Counted from the stretch's first letter, positions 32,513 through 44,802 are shown. The stretch is 64,000 nucleotides of DNA from Eublepharis macularius (GCF_028583425.1 NC_072798.1:8434501-8498500), one strand, 5' to 3'. The notes: generated by a model from the sequence alone, not told the origin. Translations and numbers: made by a program.

Positions 32513-35200
32513 TGAACGGACTGCGATCTCGCGTCTCTCCTGTGGCCTCACACTGCTGCCTGTCTGTCACTCTTTGTATCTTCTAGCTTCTTCCACTAAG
32601 GATGGGGGGGGGGGGAAACCATCACAGCACACCTACTTTGTTAGGGTTCCTCTGAAAAAGAGAGAATCCATCTGGCGAGAGTAGAAATCCATGTAACTGA
32701 TGTCTCCTTAGGACTGCTATTTTTCAAGGCACCCTTTTCTCATACAAGTGAGACTGAACATCTGCCAGGAAAAGGGAGAAGAATGTGATCTGAAAGGCGG
32801 CCTATACACTTTTCTAATTCTCCTCTGAGAAATTTTTCAAATGGAAGCACTATTCCGTGCTTTCTTGCTTTATTAAGGCAGTGAAAACCCAGTGCTTTTA
32901 TACCTTCATTTCAAATCAAGGCAGTTGGGGCAGCTTCAGTAGAACTGCGTCCCTGGGCCTTAGATAAACCTTGAAATACCAACATTTGTTAACAATGTCC
33001 CAATATTTAATAATTGGATGCTGTGTTAACTCTTGACTGTTTTAGCAAAGAACACACTGAAGAATCATGTGTGTGTTCCGCTACCCAAGACTTTATACTC
33101 GAGAAGCAGCCAGGTTAGCACGTGGTGCCTCATCCTGGGAAAAATAATGCTCTTGTAAGGTCTCCGATTGGATATTCCTTACTTCTGCATCATAAAAGAT
33201 ACTGAAACAAAGAGGCGGCTCCAGACTCATTGGCGCTAGAGGATGCTTGCTTTGCCCTTTGATTTCGAAGGAAACGTCTTAATTAGTAAGCAGAAGTGGC
33301 TCTCAGTCCTTGGGGCTGCTACCGTTCTTTTAAAGAGAGCTGGAATATTCTTTCTCCAGCTACAGCCTCACCACATTGATCTTAGCTGTGCTGCATGCAC
33401 CTTTGGGATGAGAATCGATTCACTATTTTAGCACTGTATTTAAAAAACCAAAAAAAAAAACACAGTACAACCGGTCTCAGTGGTCAAGTACAGGCTGCAG
33501 TTAGTGCCCAATAAAGGAGGTTGGTTTATACGGGTCCCGTCACCGCCATATTGCAAGGTAGCTTTCGTGGGACATTCATTTGTTATTTTTCGTGTTAGGC
33601 TAAGGTTTGGTTGGCTTGGCCAGTAGAAAGAAAGCTTGGATGCTCTTGCTCAAAAATATGGATAAAATTTGTGCCGCATTAACCTTCCTGGTAAGAGTTG
33701 TCCTGACTTGACATTAAGAGCTGCGATAGCCTCCAAGGTACATGCAGTCAGGTTTTGTATACATATTTATAGTACCGAGTGTACCTTTTTGTATTCTTAA
33801 AGCATTTACTTTCAGAGAAAAATCAAGCAATTGATTCACCATTCTAAAAAGAAGTGAGACTATTATCTGAAAAGTCTTTGTGATCCTTGTGGAACTGGTA
33901 GCTAGTATCACAACTCCAGTGGTGCTTTGTTTCTCTCATCCCCAATACCACATTTAAGCAGAGGAGCTGCTATGAGGGGAACAAACAGTTCTCTAAGTAG
34001 AAGTCTTATAAGTTGAGCCCCATAATCTCTCTCTGCTGTTGGTGCAGAACCGCAGTGCAGCAGACTTCGTATGTGTACAGTCTGTGCAGACTTGTCTTCA
34101 TCTCGATCTTTCTGTGCTACAGGAAAGGTGTTGGTGAAGATGCTGAGCAGTAAGCAGATATTTCATGTTTTGATGCCGCTCTAAAACTTTGGCTTGAATG
34201 GGTGGATTCTGTACCCGAAGGTCTCCTAACCTGGAATGAAAGGAAGCCATTCTGATTGATGTAGCATGGGCTAAATTCTAAGGGTGCTTCACAGCCGGCT
34301 GCCTTCAACTGTAGTCCTTCGGGTACAGTCTCAGGCCGCTTGGATTTTCTTTCTAGCAGTCCTGCACCTGGCTCTTCAGGCACTGCTTCTTTCATTGTGG
34401 TGTAGACATCTCAGTTGTTTTCTTCTTCCACATCTTCATTTCTCCAACGGTAGATGCATTCTGATGACTTCCCAACACATGGCCAGACTCATCACAATAC
34501 TCTTTACTGAAGTAAAATATTCTTCTTTTTGCAATGTATAAAAGGTCCAGCCGTTGATTTCTGGCCTAAACATTACGAGTCTAGTTAACTTTAGATTCTT
34601 CTGCTTAGGGCATGGATAGCCTATAATCTCCACTTAGGGGAAGGGAAATGGGCCTGCTGTTTTCACACACTGACTCTTAAGAGGTGGAAACTCTTGATGT
34701 GAGAATACCTCTTCTAAGTAGTAGACTTTGGGGTGGTTGAAGCTAACAATCCAAATACCAAACCTCTGGCAACAATATACGGTCACTTCCTTTCAGATTC
34801 CACTTTAAACTTAAATGTTTTTGCAGTCTAAAAGCTTTCTGCTCCCGTTTGTACAGGCGTCGCTTTGCTAACGTAGTTTTTGTTCTTGAACGCAAATGGA
34901 TAGAAGACGCTGGCAAAAGTGGACTGTCCTCAGTCGAGCAGTTGCCACTTTGCATGCACTGCCCCCTACCAGTCTTCTGATTTATACATGGAGAAACAGT
35001 CATAACTTTCTACCAAACGAGGGAAGCAAAAGAGTGCTTTGTGCATTTTGATATTTGATCTTCTTCCAGGACAGTAAACTGTTTTCCTAGTGTTGGGCTT
35101 ATTATCATGGTTCACACACCTTCGAATGCTAAAGGATGCTGTGTTTTAAGTTTGTGTTGCAAGAATGAATGGAATAAATTTGAACTGTGTTCTGGAGAGA
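32513..35200 (+). other. MTPN: MTPN copy A 3' UTR
   Basis: Sequence continues colinear with copy B (inverted) past an AATAAA signal at 35173-35178. A second AATAAA at 33510-33515 could give a short form. Within it a 62-codon open frame at 33243-33431 is also open in copy B. Confidence 0.75.
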
Positions 35201-35599
35201 AGTGGAGCTCTGTTGATTTCTCTGTCATCCCTCCAACCGTCACTGTTGTCTCATCTGGCAGTCTGCAGTAACTCAGCTTTTGTAGAACTGCAGCTAGTCA
35301 ACTGCTTTCTTCCTTAAGATTGTTTTGTAGTAGTCAAATAGAGGGAAAGGCCCACATTCCAGAAGAAATCATTTGTTGACCACTGGCCATTGAGCCTAAA
35401 ACCAGCGTTAGCTTCTGAAGGGAGCACTGATTCACCTTGCTGCCTTTGATGAAGAATCGTACTTGGTGTCAAGGATGCCCTGTTTCCCTCTGTGCCTTCA
35501 TCAAACCAGCCCTGTAAAGGTTTCCCAAAAAGACCAAATTTTCTAGGGCAAGATCTGAGGAATCCGGTGTACTTTACCTACACAACGAGACCCCAGTTT

Positions 35600-35706
35600 T
35601 AGGTGGGTTGCTGTGTTGCTCTACAGTAGAGGAGGAAGACTCAAGCCCAGTAGCGCCTTAAAGACCAACAAGATTCCCAGGGTTTAAGCTTTCAAGAGTC
35701 AAGCTC
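35600..35706 (-). repeat. PLE-type repeat, family 2 (decayed)
   Basis: Minus-strand form with cccagtagcgccttaaagac, caacaagattcccaggg and aagctttcaagagtc. Confidence 0.6.
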
Positions 35707-36034
35707 CCTTGCTATTCTTAGTGAGGCCATGTGTAAGCATAATTTGGAGGTTGGAAGCCCCTTCCAAAGCACTCCACTGCATCCTCAGAGCGGGGGGCGG
35801 GGGGGATGCTGTTTTAGGACGGCACAATCTTTCAGTAAACCGGTGAAGAATCTCCTGCCGTGCTGATCGGAGAGCTTCCTGCAAATGCTTCCAAACACAC
35901 TTTCCATTCTAAATACTTGGTTAACTGAAGTCCATCTCTGATGTGTCATTGAGGTCAGTTAGAAGGAAAAAATGAATGCATCTGAAATGACCCTGCTTTG
36001 AATAATTCCGGAGGATTATTTGTGTTAATCTGTT

Positions 36035-36275
36035 AGCGAAAGTATACAAGAGCTGAGTAGTGTAAAAATTCAACATTTATTTCCACGAGCTTTTGTGAGG
36101 CAGAGCTTGCATTCTCAGATGCATAGAAGTGTGTACAACCATAGACTTGATTAAATACTGGAGGGGTGGGGCTTCTGCTGGTTATTTAACCTACCCTTGA
36201 TGTACACTTCTATGCATCTGAAGAAGTGCGCTTGGAGTCACAAAAGCTGGAATAAGTTTTGTCAGTTTTACTTGA
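36035..36275. repeat. PLE-type repeat, inverted composite
   Basis: Left side (caacatttatttccacgagc) and right side (gcatctgaagaagtgcgc ... acaaaagctgg) are inverted relatives. The middle holds two inverted copies of acttctatgcatctga. Confidence 0.5.
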
Positions 36276-36917
36276 ATCATGAGTGAACCTGCTGTTAGTC
36301 CTTTCACTTTTAACACAAACATCTCACATGGTTTTTGTCCATGCAGGTCCCAGGATTCCCAGCATAGCTGTTAACAGTTAGAGGGGTGCCCTCTTTCATC
36401 AATGAAAAGGCTGGATGGATCCAAGCCCCATGTGTGGAAGGCATTCTGAATTGTGAACTCGAAAGAGTTCTCTCCGGTTTCCTGGTTACTCTTTAACAGA
36501 GAGGGCATTCTGGGTGCAGGCCGCTTTTCCTGCTTCTGAGCGCAGGATTCGGCTTAAAAAGGAATACTGTTCAACTTTTCCAGCTAGCAAAACCACCGAT
36601 TTAGCCCAGCGGTTAGTGTGGTATAATGCTTTAAGAAACATTGGAACCTTGCCAGACTATGCAGTCGTATGTGCTGTAATTCTATGAAGCATTGGAAAGC
36701 CACAGAATATGGGGTTTTGTATAGATTTCAGCATACAGAGCATGCCAAGTTTTGTTTTAAGATAAACTTCCTAGTTAACTGAGCTTTTATATGAATTGGT
36801 GTCTAACATTGCACAAAAGCATCACCAACCAACTTTTAAGCTCGAGGTGAAGAAAAGGATTTTAGTTGCGAAGGGCAGAAATTGATGGCCCCTCTGTACC
36901 TTTAGGTGGGAAGGTGG

Positions 36918-37075
36918 CATGGTACAGCCCAATCTTGTCAGATCTTGGATGGTGGAAGAAAACCAAGGAAGACTGGAGAGGAAGGCAATGGCAAATCATC
37001 TCTGCTCCTTGGAAACCACTTGCGGGGGGGGGGGGGGGTTCACCCTAAGTCCGTTTTGACTTAACAGCACACACA
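36918..37075 (+). mobile_element. 5S rRNA-derived SINE, decayed
   Basis: Reads cagcccaatcttgtcagatc then ggcaatggcaaatcatctct and a tail cgttttgacttaacagcac. The head resembles 5S rRNA (gcccgatctcgtctgatctc). A related piece lies at 37210-37330. Confidence 0.6.
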
Positions 37076-38429
37076 CACACATGGCATTTTCATATTCTCC
37101 ACAATTAGCCAAAGCAGTACATATTGTCCTAAAGTCATTTATATAGGCCCCAACTTCTGCTCTTAACATAGGCAACCTTTTGTAGCACATGAGAAAGATG
37201 GGGGGTCTTCCAACTAAGACCAAGGTTGCAGAGGTAGGCAATGGTGAACCAACTCTTGTTAGTCTGTTGCCATGAAAATCCCACCAGGGGTTGCAGTAAG
37301 TCAACTACGACTTGAGGGCAGGATTTCATTTTCTACCAGACTCGGAGCACCCCTCCTACCTCTGGTGCTTTTCTGCCAAAATGATTGCATAAGCAGGAAG
37401 AAGGGGTGCTACTTCTTCCATGCCACTGCCCACTGGACACCCACCCTCGCCCCAGATACTAAGGTTCCAGAGAGTTCACTGGGGGGCAGGAGGGACATGT
37501 ACCTACACAGACAACCACTTGAAGAACAAGTTACAGATAAGCGTAACCCTGTTTTCATTGTGGTTGGTTTGCAGTCCCACATTGGGTAACTAGCAAGCTC
37601 ACTTACAGTGCAATCCTAAGAAGACTTATTCCAATCTAAGGTCATTGATTTCCCAACAGTTGCTCACTGGCCCATATTGGCATTCACCCAGAGGTGCTTA
37701 TAGAGAAGTAGAGAACGCTCTACAAAAGTACCTGCAGAAAAGCGGCAAGGAGAAAACAGCCATGCTAGGGGAAAGGGTACTGAAGAGTCATGCACTCAAG
37801 GCAGGGTGTGATAGCCTCTACCGAAAGTACTTAAGAAGCAGATCTTAACTGGAGGGCTGGAGAGTATGGGAGCAGATGAAACATCGGGTGCCTTGGCCCC
37901 ACGCCATTTAGGACTTTAAAAGGTAAGCAGCACTTCTGAGTTGTGAATTCAATTTTAAGCACATTGCAATCACTCTGGCCCTCCATGGATCTTCAAATTA
38001 TGTTTTCAATGGTCAATACTGTTCACAGCTAAAGTGAAACTGTTAAGAAGCATAACATTTAAATTGTAGGTATAGCAGATAAATGATATATGATCGGTTG
38101 CAGTGTAAAATCCCCTTCAGCCATGGTACCAAGCTATCAAGGATTATTCACAGGTTGCTGCATTTCTCTATGGCCTCTCTATTCTCATTCCCCCCACCCC
38201 AACAAGGAGGATCCAGATAACTTCTTATGAGAATTTTTTTTAATGTTTGCATGATATTGCTGGAGAACAGGAGGAAAGATTTATAATAGATACCTATAAT
38301 AGCATGTGATTGCCAATATTACAGTAGGACTTCCACCTTAGTACGTCTTCATTACATTTAAGGGAAGGAAAACCCTTTCCCAATCCTAGTTTATCATTCA
38401 AAGAGGTAGCCATGTGTTATAGCAAGAAT

Positions 38430-38580
38430 GCCACAAAAGGCCAGTGGCATCTTAAAGACTTAACATTTATTTCACTATGAGCGTTTGTGAATCACTCCTC
38501 AATTCTTCTGTGACTTGTGAAAGCACATATTGGAATAAACGTTGCTTGTCTTTAAGATGCTGCTAGCCTTTTGTCTTATT
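38430..38580. repeat. PLE-type repeat, family 2-like inverted composite
   Basis: Minus form (ggccagtggcatcttaaaga) then plus form (gtctttaagatgctgctagc) of the same unit around a partly palindromic middle. Confidence 0.5.
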
Positions 38581-38621
38581 CACCAGCTCGCTTTTAAAAA
38601 TCCGTCCTCATCAGTGAGATT

Positions 38622-39792
38622 TGTCCTGTGAGGTTCAACAGGGTGTAGCCCTATTCCCCCTTGCTATTCAACCCCGTCAACATGCTGATGACATCCAGCT
38701 TTATCTCTCTCTATTCCAATCTCCTGGAGATGCGGTACAGGTCTTGAGCAGCTGCCTGGCTGCTGCGGTTAAATGGCTGCTGTCACTCCCTTGGGCTAGG
38801 CAGACTGAAGATCTTGCTGACTGCAAAACTGAGGTGGTGTTTTGTTAAAATCTGATTTTTCAGATCTTCAGGTACAATTGAGATCACCTTATCCTATTTT
38901 TGTGATTCATGGGTTTTATTTTGAGATTTCTGGACTATGCGTGTTCTGAACAAATACCAACTGTCTGTTGAACGTTGAGTGGTTCTCTTTTTTGCTGGCA
39001 GATGCGGATCCACTGATAAACACATTCTGTTGCCAAATTTTTGGCAGCAGTGGTTTCTCAAGGCATCCTTATGAGGGTTTTTTATTTTTGTCTCGGTAAA
39101 ATTTTATATGTATATTTTAATACTTATAATTTGATGTTACAGTATTTTATAGATTTTGCTCAAGAATTTGAGAGAGCTTATTAATAAAGGAAGGCTAAGA
39201 GCAAAAACTGAAACCAAATCCCAACAAGACAGAATAGTAGAGTCCAGTAGCACCTTTAAAACTAACCAGTTTTATTGTAGCATAAGCTTTCAAGAACCAC
39301 CGCTCTCTCGTAAAGAGTCTACTGGACTCTGTACTTTTTTGCAACTACAGACTAACACGGCTAGCTCCTCTGGATCTACAAGACAGAGGTAACGGTGGTG
39401 GGAGCAGACGAGGTCTTGAAGGACATTTTGCTTCCCACTTGCAGTGGGCTTCAGGTACCCCATGTCAACTCACTTATAAGGGAGTAGGGGTTATACTGGA
39501 CCCACCATTCTTGCTGGAGAAGTGAACGCAGCTGCAAAAAAGGCTTTCTTCCATCTTCATCTAGCCCAAAAGGTTCCCTATCTTGACTCCGCCACGTGGA
39601 TCCATCAGTAACATCGCAACTATTGTAATGCACTCTGCATTAGTCTGCCCTTGAGGTCAACAGCTCAGTTATTATCAGAAGCTAGGCTGAGCATGGATGT
39701 TATGCTCATTTTGCAGTCGCTTCATTGGCTGCCCATCAGTGACCGAGTTCAGTTCAAGGTACTGGTCATCACATACAAACACCCTTCACGGC
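38622..39792 (+). mobile_element. L2-type LINE remnant, part 1
   Basis: Encodes HADDIQLYLSL with LSSCLAAAVKWL (RT active-site region) and, at ~39.65-39.78 kb, LQSLHWLPISDRVQFKVLVI, a C-terminal motif of L2/CR1-like LINEs. It resumes after L1-A at 51770. Confidence 0.65.
39224..39387. mobile_element. PLE-type repeat, family 2, inverted dimer with 10-bp target duplication
   Basis: The insert 39234-39377 is bounded by acaagacaga (39224-39233, 39378-39387). The left arm is minus strand (gtccagtagcaccttt, ataagctttcaagaa); the right arm is plus strand (ctactggactctgtac, cagactaacacggctagctc). It lies inside the L2 remnant. Confidence 0.75.
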
Positions 39793-40706
39793 GAAAACTT
39801 CCGGTTTGGGATTCATGGAGGTCTAACGCAGCTCCACTTGCGGAGCTGACCGGACTGCCGTTTTAATCGGCCGGTGGGGTGAAAATAGCCCGCGGCCGAC
39901 TGCTCTCAGGCGGGGAGCAGGCAAAGAACGCTCAAGACCCTAGGGTGAGTTAGATCTCGGACGAGGGGGGGCTCTACACAACGGGTCCCCTCCCGATCCT
40001 TGAGGTCCCACCTTGCGACGGGTCGGCTACAATCTCTGCGGCAGTTTTGGGGCCAATTCGGCTGGCATAAGACCTACATACCCAAGCTTCGATTGGGGGA
40101 AGAAACTGAGAGGAGAACTTAAAATCGAAACAGCGATTACAACCCGAGAAAAGTGAAGAGAAGGTAAAGATCATTATCTTCTGATACGGGACAGATTGAT
40201 AAAAACAGAGAGGAAAAAAAGTAGATTTTTAAACTGCAACAGACTAGCGAAAAGGAGGGGAAGACTCGGCAGGAATTGTATTTGAAAAGAGACTAAGTTT
40301 AAAGAAGTTATTAAAGAAATCGGACTATTGTTTTGAATACCTGTGGCTTTGGAGCTGTGAGAAAAAGACACCATCGCGAGATCTGCTGTGGGAAGACGGG
40401 AGACAGGAAGTGCGTAATAACAATAGAGCGGCTGGAGAGAAGCGGCCCTTGCTGGAGGGCAGGAAGTAGGGAATCGCCATTTTTGAAAGGGGAAGGGTCG
40501 CGGCTTCAGCGGAAAAGGAAGTAGGCCATCTTGGATTACAAAATCATAGAGAAACCATAGAGAAAAGACGCCCGACATTTTGGACTCTTTAAAATTTAAT
40601 TTTTGCAAGAAGACCGGGACATTTAAAACAGAAAAACGTTAAATTTTACGCCACGGAGTTAAGGAAGAGAGCGGATTCGTGGGAGCGAGCTAAAGCAAGC
40701 CCCACG
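39793..40706 (+). promoter_or_regulatory. L1-A 5' UTR
   Basis: 914 bp, GC-rich at its start, nearly identical to 43097-44007 of L1-B. It presumably holds the internal promoter. Confidence 0.75.
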
Positions 40707-41489
40707 ATGTCAAAAAAAGAGTGGCAATCGGCAATAGAAAACCTGGATAAAAAACTTTTAGATATGATTAAAGAACTTAAGGACACGAAATTGGAGCTGA
40801 TAAAAGAGGTTAAAGAGGTTACACAGACAGTAAAATCGGAGCTGTCAGAAGTGAAAAAAGGTATGGAAACAATACGAAGTGAATTACAAGGAACGCAGCA
40901 GAGAGTTAAAACAGTAGAAGACGCGATGGAGAATTTAGCAGACACGCAACAAACAGAGATGAGATTGGTGAAGGGGAGAATGTCAGTTGCAGAAACTAAA
41001 CATATGGAGAAGCAGCTACGTTTTCGTGGCTTGCCAGAAGTGGAAGGAAAGTCAGCGCAAGAACAGATGACTGAGGTGTTGGCTGAATACCTGGGGAAGG
41101 AGGAGGAGGAAGTTGTGGCTATCCTAGATGTGGCATACCGTGTGAATTCGAGAATAGCAACCCAAAGGAAACTACCAAGAGATGTGATTGTGCAGTTTAC
41201 AACACGAAATATGAAAGAGAGGATTGTGACAAAACAGTTTCAAGATCCATTGGAGATTGATGGCAAGACGATCATTATAATGAAGGAACTGCCCAGATCA
41301 GTGTTATTGGACCGGAAAAAATATAAAGTGCTAATTCAGATTTTGAAGGACATGAAAATCAGGTACAGATGGGAGTTACCGGAAGGAGTGTCCTTTGAGT
41401 TTGGAGGGGCCAAAAAACGCATCAGATCTGAGCGAGAGATGGAGCGATTCATTAAGGACAATGAAAAAGACTTACCAACAAGATCATGA
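40707..41489 (+). CDS. L1-A ORF1 protein
   Basis: 260 residues. An N-terminal coiled coil (repeats of KELKDTKLELIKEVKE and SELSEVKKGMETI) is followed by an RRM-like part (KQLRFRGLPEVEGKS) and a basic C-terminal domain (RKLPRDVIVQF, ERIVTKQF). L1 ORF1p is a trimeric RNA-binding chaperone that coats L1 RNA. Length is below the human 338 residues, mostly in the coiled coil. Its stop overlaps the ORF2 start as ATGA. Confidence 0.9.
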   Translation: MSKKEWQSAIENLDKKLLDMIKELKDTKLELIKEVKEVTQTVKSELSEVKKGMETIRSELQGTQQRVKTVEDAMENLADTQQTEMRLVKGRMSVAETKHMEKQLRFRGLPEVEGKSAQEQMTEVLAEYLGKEEEEVVAILDVAYRVNSRIATQRKLPRDVIVQFTTRNMKERIVTKQFQDPLEIDGKTIIIMKELPRSVLLDRKKYKVLIQILKDMKIRYRWELPEGVSFEFGGAKKRIRSEREMERFIKDNEKDLPTRS

Positions 41490-43096
41490 ATATGGAGTGT
41501 AAAGTATTATCTTGGAATGTAAATGGACTAAACTCACCGAATAAGAGGAAAAATATTTTTCACTGGCTACTAAAACAAAAATGTGATATTGTTTGTTTGC
41601 AAGAGACCCATATTAGAAAACAGGATGTAAAATATTTAAAATCCGGAAAACTGGGCAAAGAATTTGTAGCGGCCTCCAACAAGAAAAAAAGAGGAGTGGT
41701 GTTGTACATAAAAGAGGAGCTACAGCCAAAATTTGTTATGAGAGATGTGGAAGCCAGATTTGTAGCAGTGGAATGTATTTGGAATTTAAAGAGAGTGTTG
41801 GTAGTCGGACTCTATGCACCTAACGGTGCAAAAGAAAGCTTCTTTGAGGATTTAAGGAAGCATCTAGACGATCTTGCATATGACCAGATAATTCTTGCTG
41901 GAGACTTCAATGGAGTGACAGACTTGGAACTAGACAAAAAGACTACAACGGCACAAAAGAAAAGAGGACTATTACCAAAGCTTTTTTTTGAGTTGATTCA
42001 ACAAGAGACTCTTGAAGATGTATGGAGGAGAGAATATCCTAAAAGCAGACAGTTTACTTTCTATTCTGCAAGGCATTTTACGTTATCAAGAATTGATATG
42101 ATCTGGGCCTCAAAAGACTTAGCGTTATGGACTAAGGAGGTAGAAATAATGCCGATGGTAGGCTCAGATCACAACCCAATTATGTGGAAATTTGGAAAGA
42201 GGAGAAAAAGGAAAGCATGGAGAATAAATGAGGACTTGTTACAGGAAAGAGAGAATATGGAAATATTGAGAAGAGAGACAAAGTTTTTTATACAATACAA
42301 CGTGAATAAAGAAGTACCAACCAATAAAGTTTGGGATGCTTACAAGGCGGTTGTAAGGGGCATACTAATGGATTTAAATGGTAGAGCAAGAAAGAAGAAA
42401 GAGGAGAAAAGACGAGAGATTGAGGAGAAAATAAAAGCCAAAGAAATACAGCTAAAAAAGAGACCAGGGAAAAAGAAGGTATACCAGGAAATTAAAATAC
42501 TTCAAGAACAGCTAATAGCAATGAGCAACAAAGAATTGGAGTGGAATCTTAAAAGACTGAACCAAAAAGCGTTTGAGGGTGCTAATAAACCTGGGAAGTA
42601 CCTGGCATGGCAATTGAAGAAGAAAAGGGAAAAGAAAATAATAAATAAAATTTGTGAAGATAACAAAACGTATTTGGAGCAGACTACCATTAGTAGAGCC
42701 TTTTATAAATTCTACGCTAAGTTGTATAATAAAAAAGAAGTAAACAAAGAATCAATAGCGTCATATTTGGAGAAAACCAAACTTCCAGAAATCTCGGAAG
42801 CTTGGAGAAATAAGTTGAACAGTGAAGTAACTGACGAGGAAATAAGTAAGGCAATACAATCTGCAAATTTAGGAAAGGCGCCAGGGCCAGATGGACTTAC
42901 GGCTAAATTCTATAAGACAATGGCTAATGAACTGGCACCATTCCTAAAAGAGGTGATGAATGGGGTTTTAAGGGATCAAAGGATTCCAGACACTTGGAGT
43001 GAAGCGAATATATCATTGATCCCAAAAGAGGGCCAAGACCTGACTAACGTGAAAAATTATAGACCTATATCGCTACTCAATAATGACTATAAAATT
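41486..43096 (+). CDS. L1-A ORF2 protein, first part (endonuclease and start of RT)
   Basis: 537 codons up to the L1-B insertion. AP-type endonuclease motifs: LSWNVNGLNS, QETHI, GLYAPNG, AGDFNG, RIDMIWA, SDHNPI. Then a lysine-rich linker, GKAPGPDGL, SLIPKEG and NYRPISLLNN. The frame runs a little into L1-B. The rest is at 48927-51077 in the same frame. Confidence 0.92.
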
Positions 43097-44007
43097 GACT
43101 TCCTGTTTGGGATCCATGGAGGTCTAACGCAGCTCCACTTGCGGAGCTGACCGGACTGCCGTTTTAACCGGCCGGCGGGGTGAAAATACCCCGCGGCCGA
43201 CTGCTCTCAGGCGGGGAGCAGGCAAAGAACGCTCAAGACCCTAGGGTGAGCTAGATCTCGGACGAGGGGGGGCTCTACACAACGAGTCTCCCCCCGATCC
43301 TTGAGGTCCCACCTTGCGACGGGTCGGCTATAATCTCTGCGGCAGTTTTGGGGCCAATTCGGCTGGCATAAGACCTACATACCCAAGCATCGATTGGGGG
43401 AAGAAGCTGAGAGGAGAACTTAAAATCGAAACAGCGATTACAACCCGAGAAAAGTGAAGAGAAGGTAAAGATCATTATCTTCTGAGACGGGACAGATTGA
43501 TAAAAACAGAGAGGAAAAAAAGTAGATTTTTAAACTGCAACAGACTAGTGAAAAGGAGGGGAAGACTCGGCAGGAATCGAATTTAAAAAGAGACTAAGTT
43601 TAAAGAAGTTATTAAAGAAATGGGACTATTGTTTTGAATACCTGTGGCTTTGGAGCTGTGAGAAAAAGACACCATCGCGAGATCTGCTGTGGGAAGACGG
43701 GAGACAGGAAGTGCGTAATAACAATAGAGTGGCTGGAGAGAAGCGGCCCTTGCTGGAGGGCAGGAAGTAGGGAATCGCCATTTTTGAAAGGGGAAGGGTC
43801 GCGGCTTCAGCGGAAGAGGAAGTAGGCCATCTTGGATTACAAAATCATAGAGAAACCATAGAGAAAAGACGCCCGACATTTTGGACTCTTTAAAATTTAA
43901 TTTCTATAAGAAGACCGGGACATTTAAAATAGAAAAACGTTAAATTTTACGCCACGGAGTTAAGGAAGAGAGCGGATTCGTGGGAGCGAGCTAAAGCAAG
44001 CCCCACG

Positions 44008-44802
44008 ATGTCAAAAAAAGAGTGGCAATCGGCAATAGAAAACCTGGATAAAAACCTGGACAAAAAACTTTTAGATATGATTAAAGAACTTAAGGACACG
44101 AAATTGGAGCTGATAAAAGAGGTTAAAGAGGTTACACAGACAGTAAAATCGGAGCTGTCAGAAGTGAAAAAAGGTATGGAAACAATACGAAGTGAATTAC
44201 AAGGAACGCAGCAGAGAGTTAAAACAGTAGAAGACGCGATGGAGAATTTAGCAGACACGCAACAAACAGAGATGAGATTGGTGAAGGGGAGAATGTCAGT
44301 TGCAGAAACTAAACATATGGAGAAGCAGCTACGTTTTCGTGGCTTGCCAGAAGTGGAAGGAAAGTCAGCGCAAGAACAGATGACTGAGGTGTTGGCTGAG
44401 TACCTGGGGAAGGAGGAGGAGGAAGTTGTGGCTATCCTAGATGTGGCATACCGTGTGAATTCGAGAATAGCAACCCAGAGGAAACTACCAAGAGATGTGA
44501 TTGTGCAGTTTACAACACGAAATATGAAAGAGAGGATTGTGACAAAACAGTTTCAAGATCCATTGGAGATTGATGGCAAGACGATTATTATAATGAAGGA
44601 ACTGCCCAGATCAGTGTTACTGGACCGGAAAAAATATAAAGTGCTAATTCAGATTTTGAAGGACATGAAAATCAGGTACAGATGGGAGTTACCGGAAGGA
44701 GTGTCCTTTGAGTTTGGAGGGGCCAAAAAACGCATCAGATCTGAGCGAGAGATGGAGCGATTTATTAAGGACAATGAAAAAGACTTACCAACAAGATCAT
44801 GA
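44008..44802 (+). CDS. L1-B ORF1 protein
   Basis: 264 residues, the same as L1-A ORF1 apart from a four-residue duplication near the N terminus (NLDKNLDKK against NLDKK), made by a 12-bp tandem repeat. Coiled coil, RRM-like and C-terminal parts are intact. ATGA overlap with ORF2. Confidence 0.92.
   Translation: MSKKEWQSAIENLDKNLDKKLLDMIKELKDTKLELIKEVKEVTQTVKSELSEVKKGMETIRSELQGTQQRVKTVEDAMENLADTQQTEMRLVKGRMSVAETKHMEKQLRFRGLPEVEGKSAQEQMTEVLAEYLGKEEEEVVAILDVAYRVNSRIATQRKLPRDVIVQFTTRNMKERIVTKQFQDPLEIDGKTIIIMKELPRSVLLDRKKYKVLIQILKDMKIRYRWELPEGVSFEFGGAKKRIRSEREMERFIKDNEKDLPTRS

Larger units (their letters stand above)
18850..35325 (+). repeat. Arm A of a large inverted duplication
   Basis: From intron 1 of MTPN to ~125 bp past its poly(A) signal, this arm matches the reverse complement of about 54812-63580. 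Colinear blocks occur at 18.86-19.64, 28.2-28.49, 29.15-31.1, 32.14-35.3 kb and elsewhere. It is longer than arm B because it holds the DIRS element, the older DIRS fossil and a CR1. Confidence 0.9.
35326..38580. other. Spacer between the duplication arms, left part
   Basis: No host exon seen. It holds decayed family-2 repeats (35600-35706, 36035-36275, 38430-38580), 5S-type SINE pieces, a poly(G) run and a short CA run. Confidence 0.5.

Noticed and set aside
34117-34395. Open frames on both strands within the MTPN 3' UTR
   Set aside because: Short, no homology recognised, and the region is explained as UTR.
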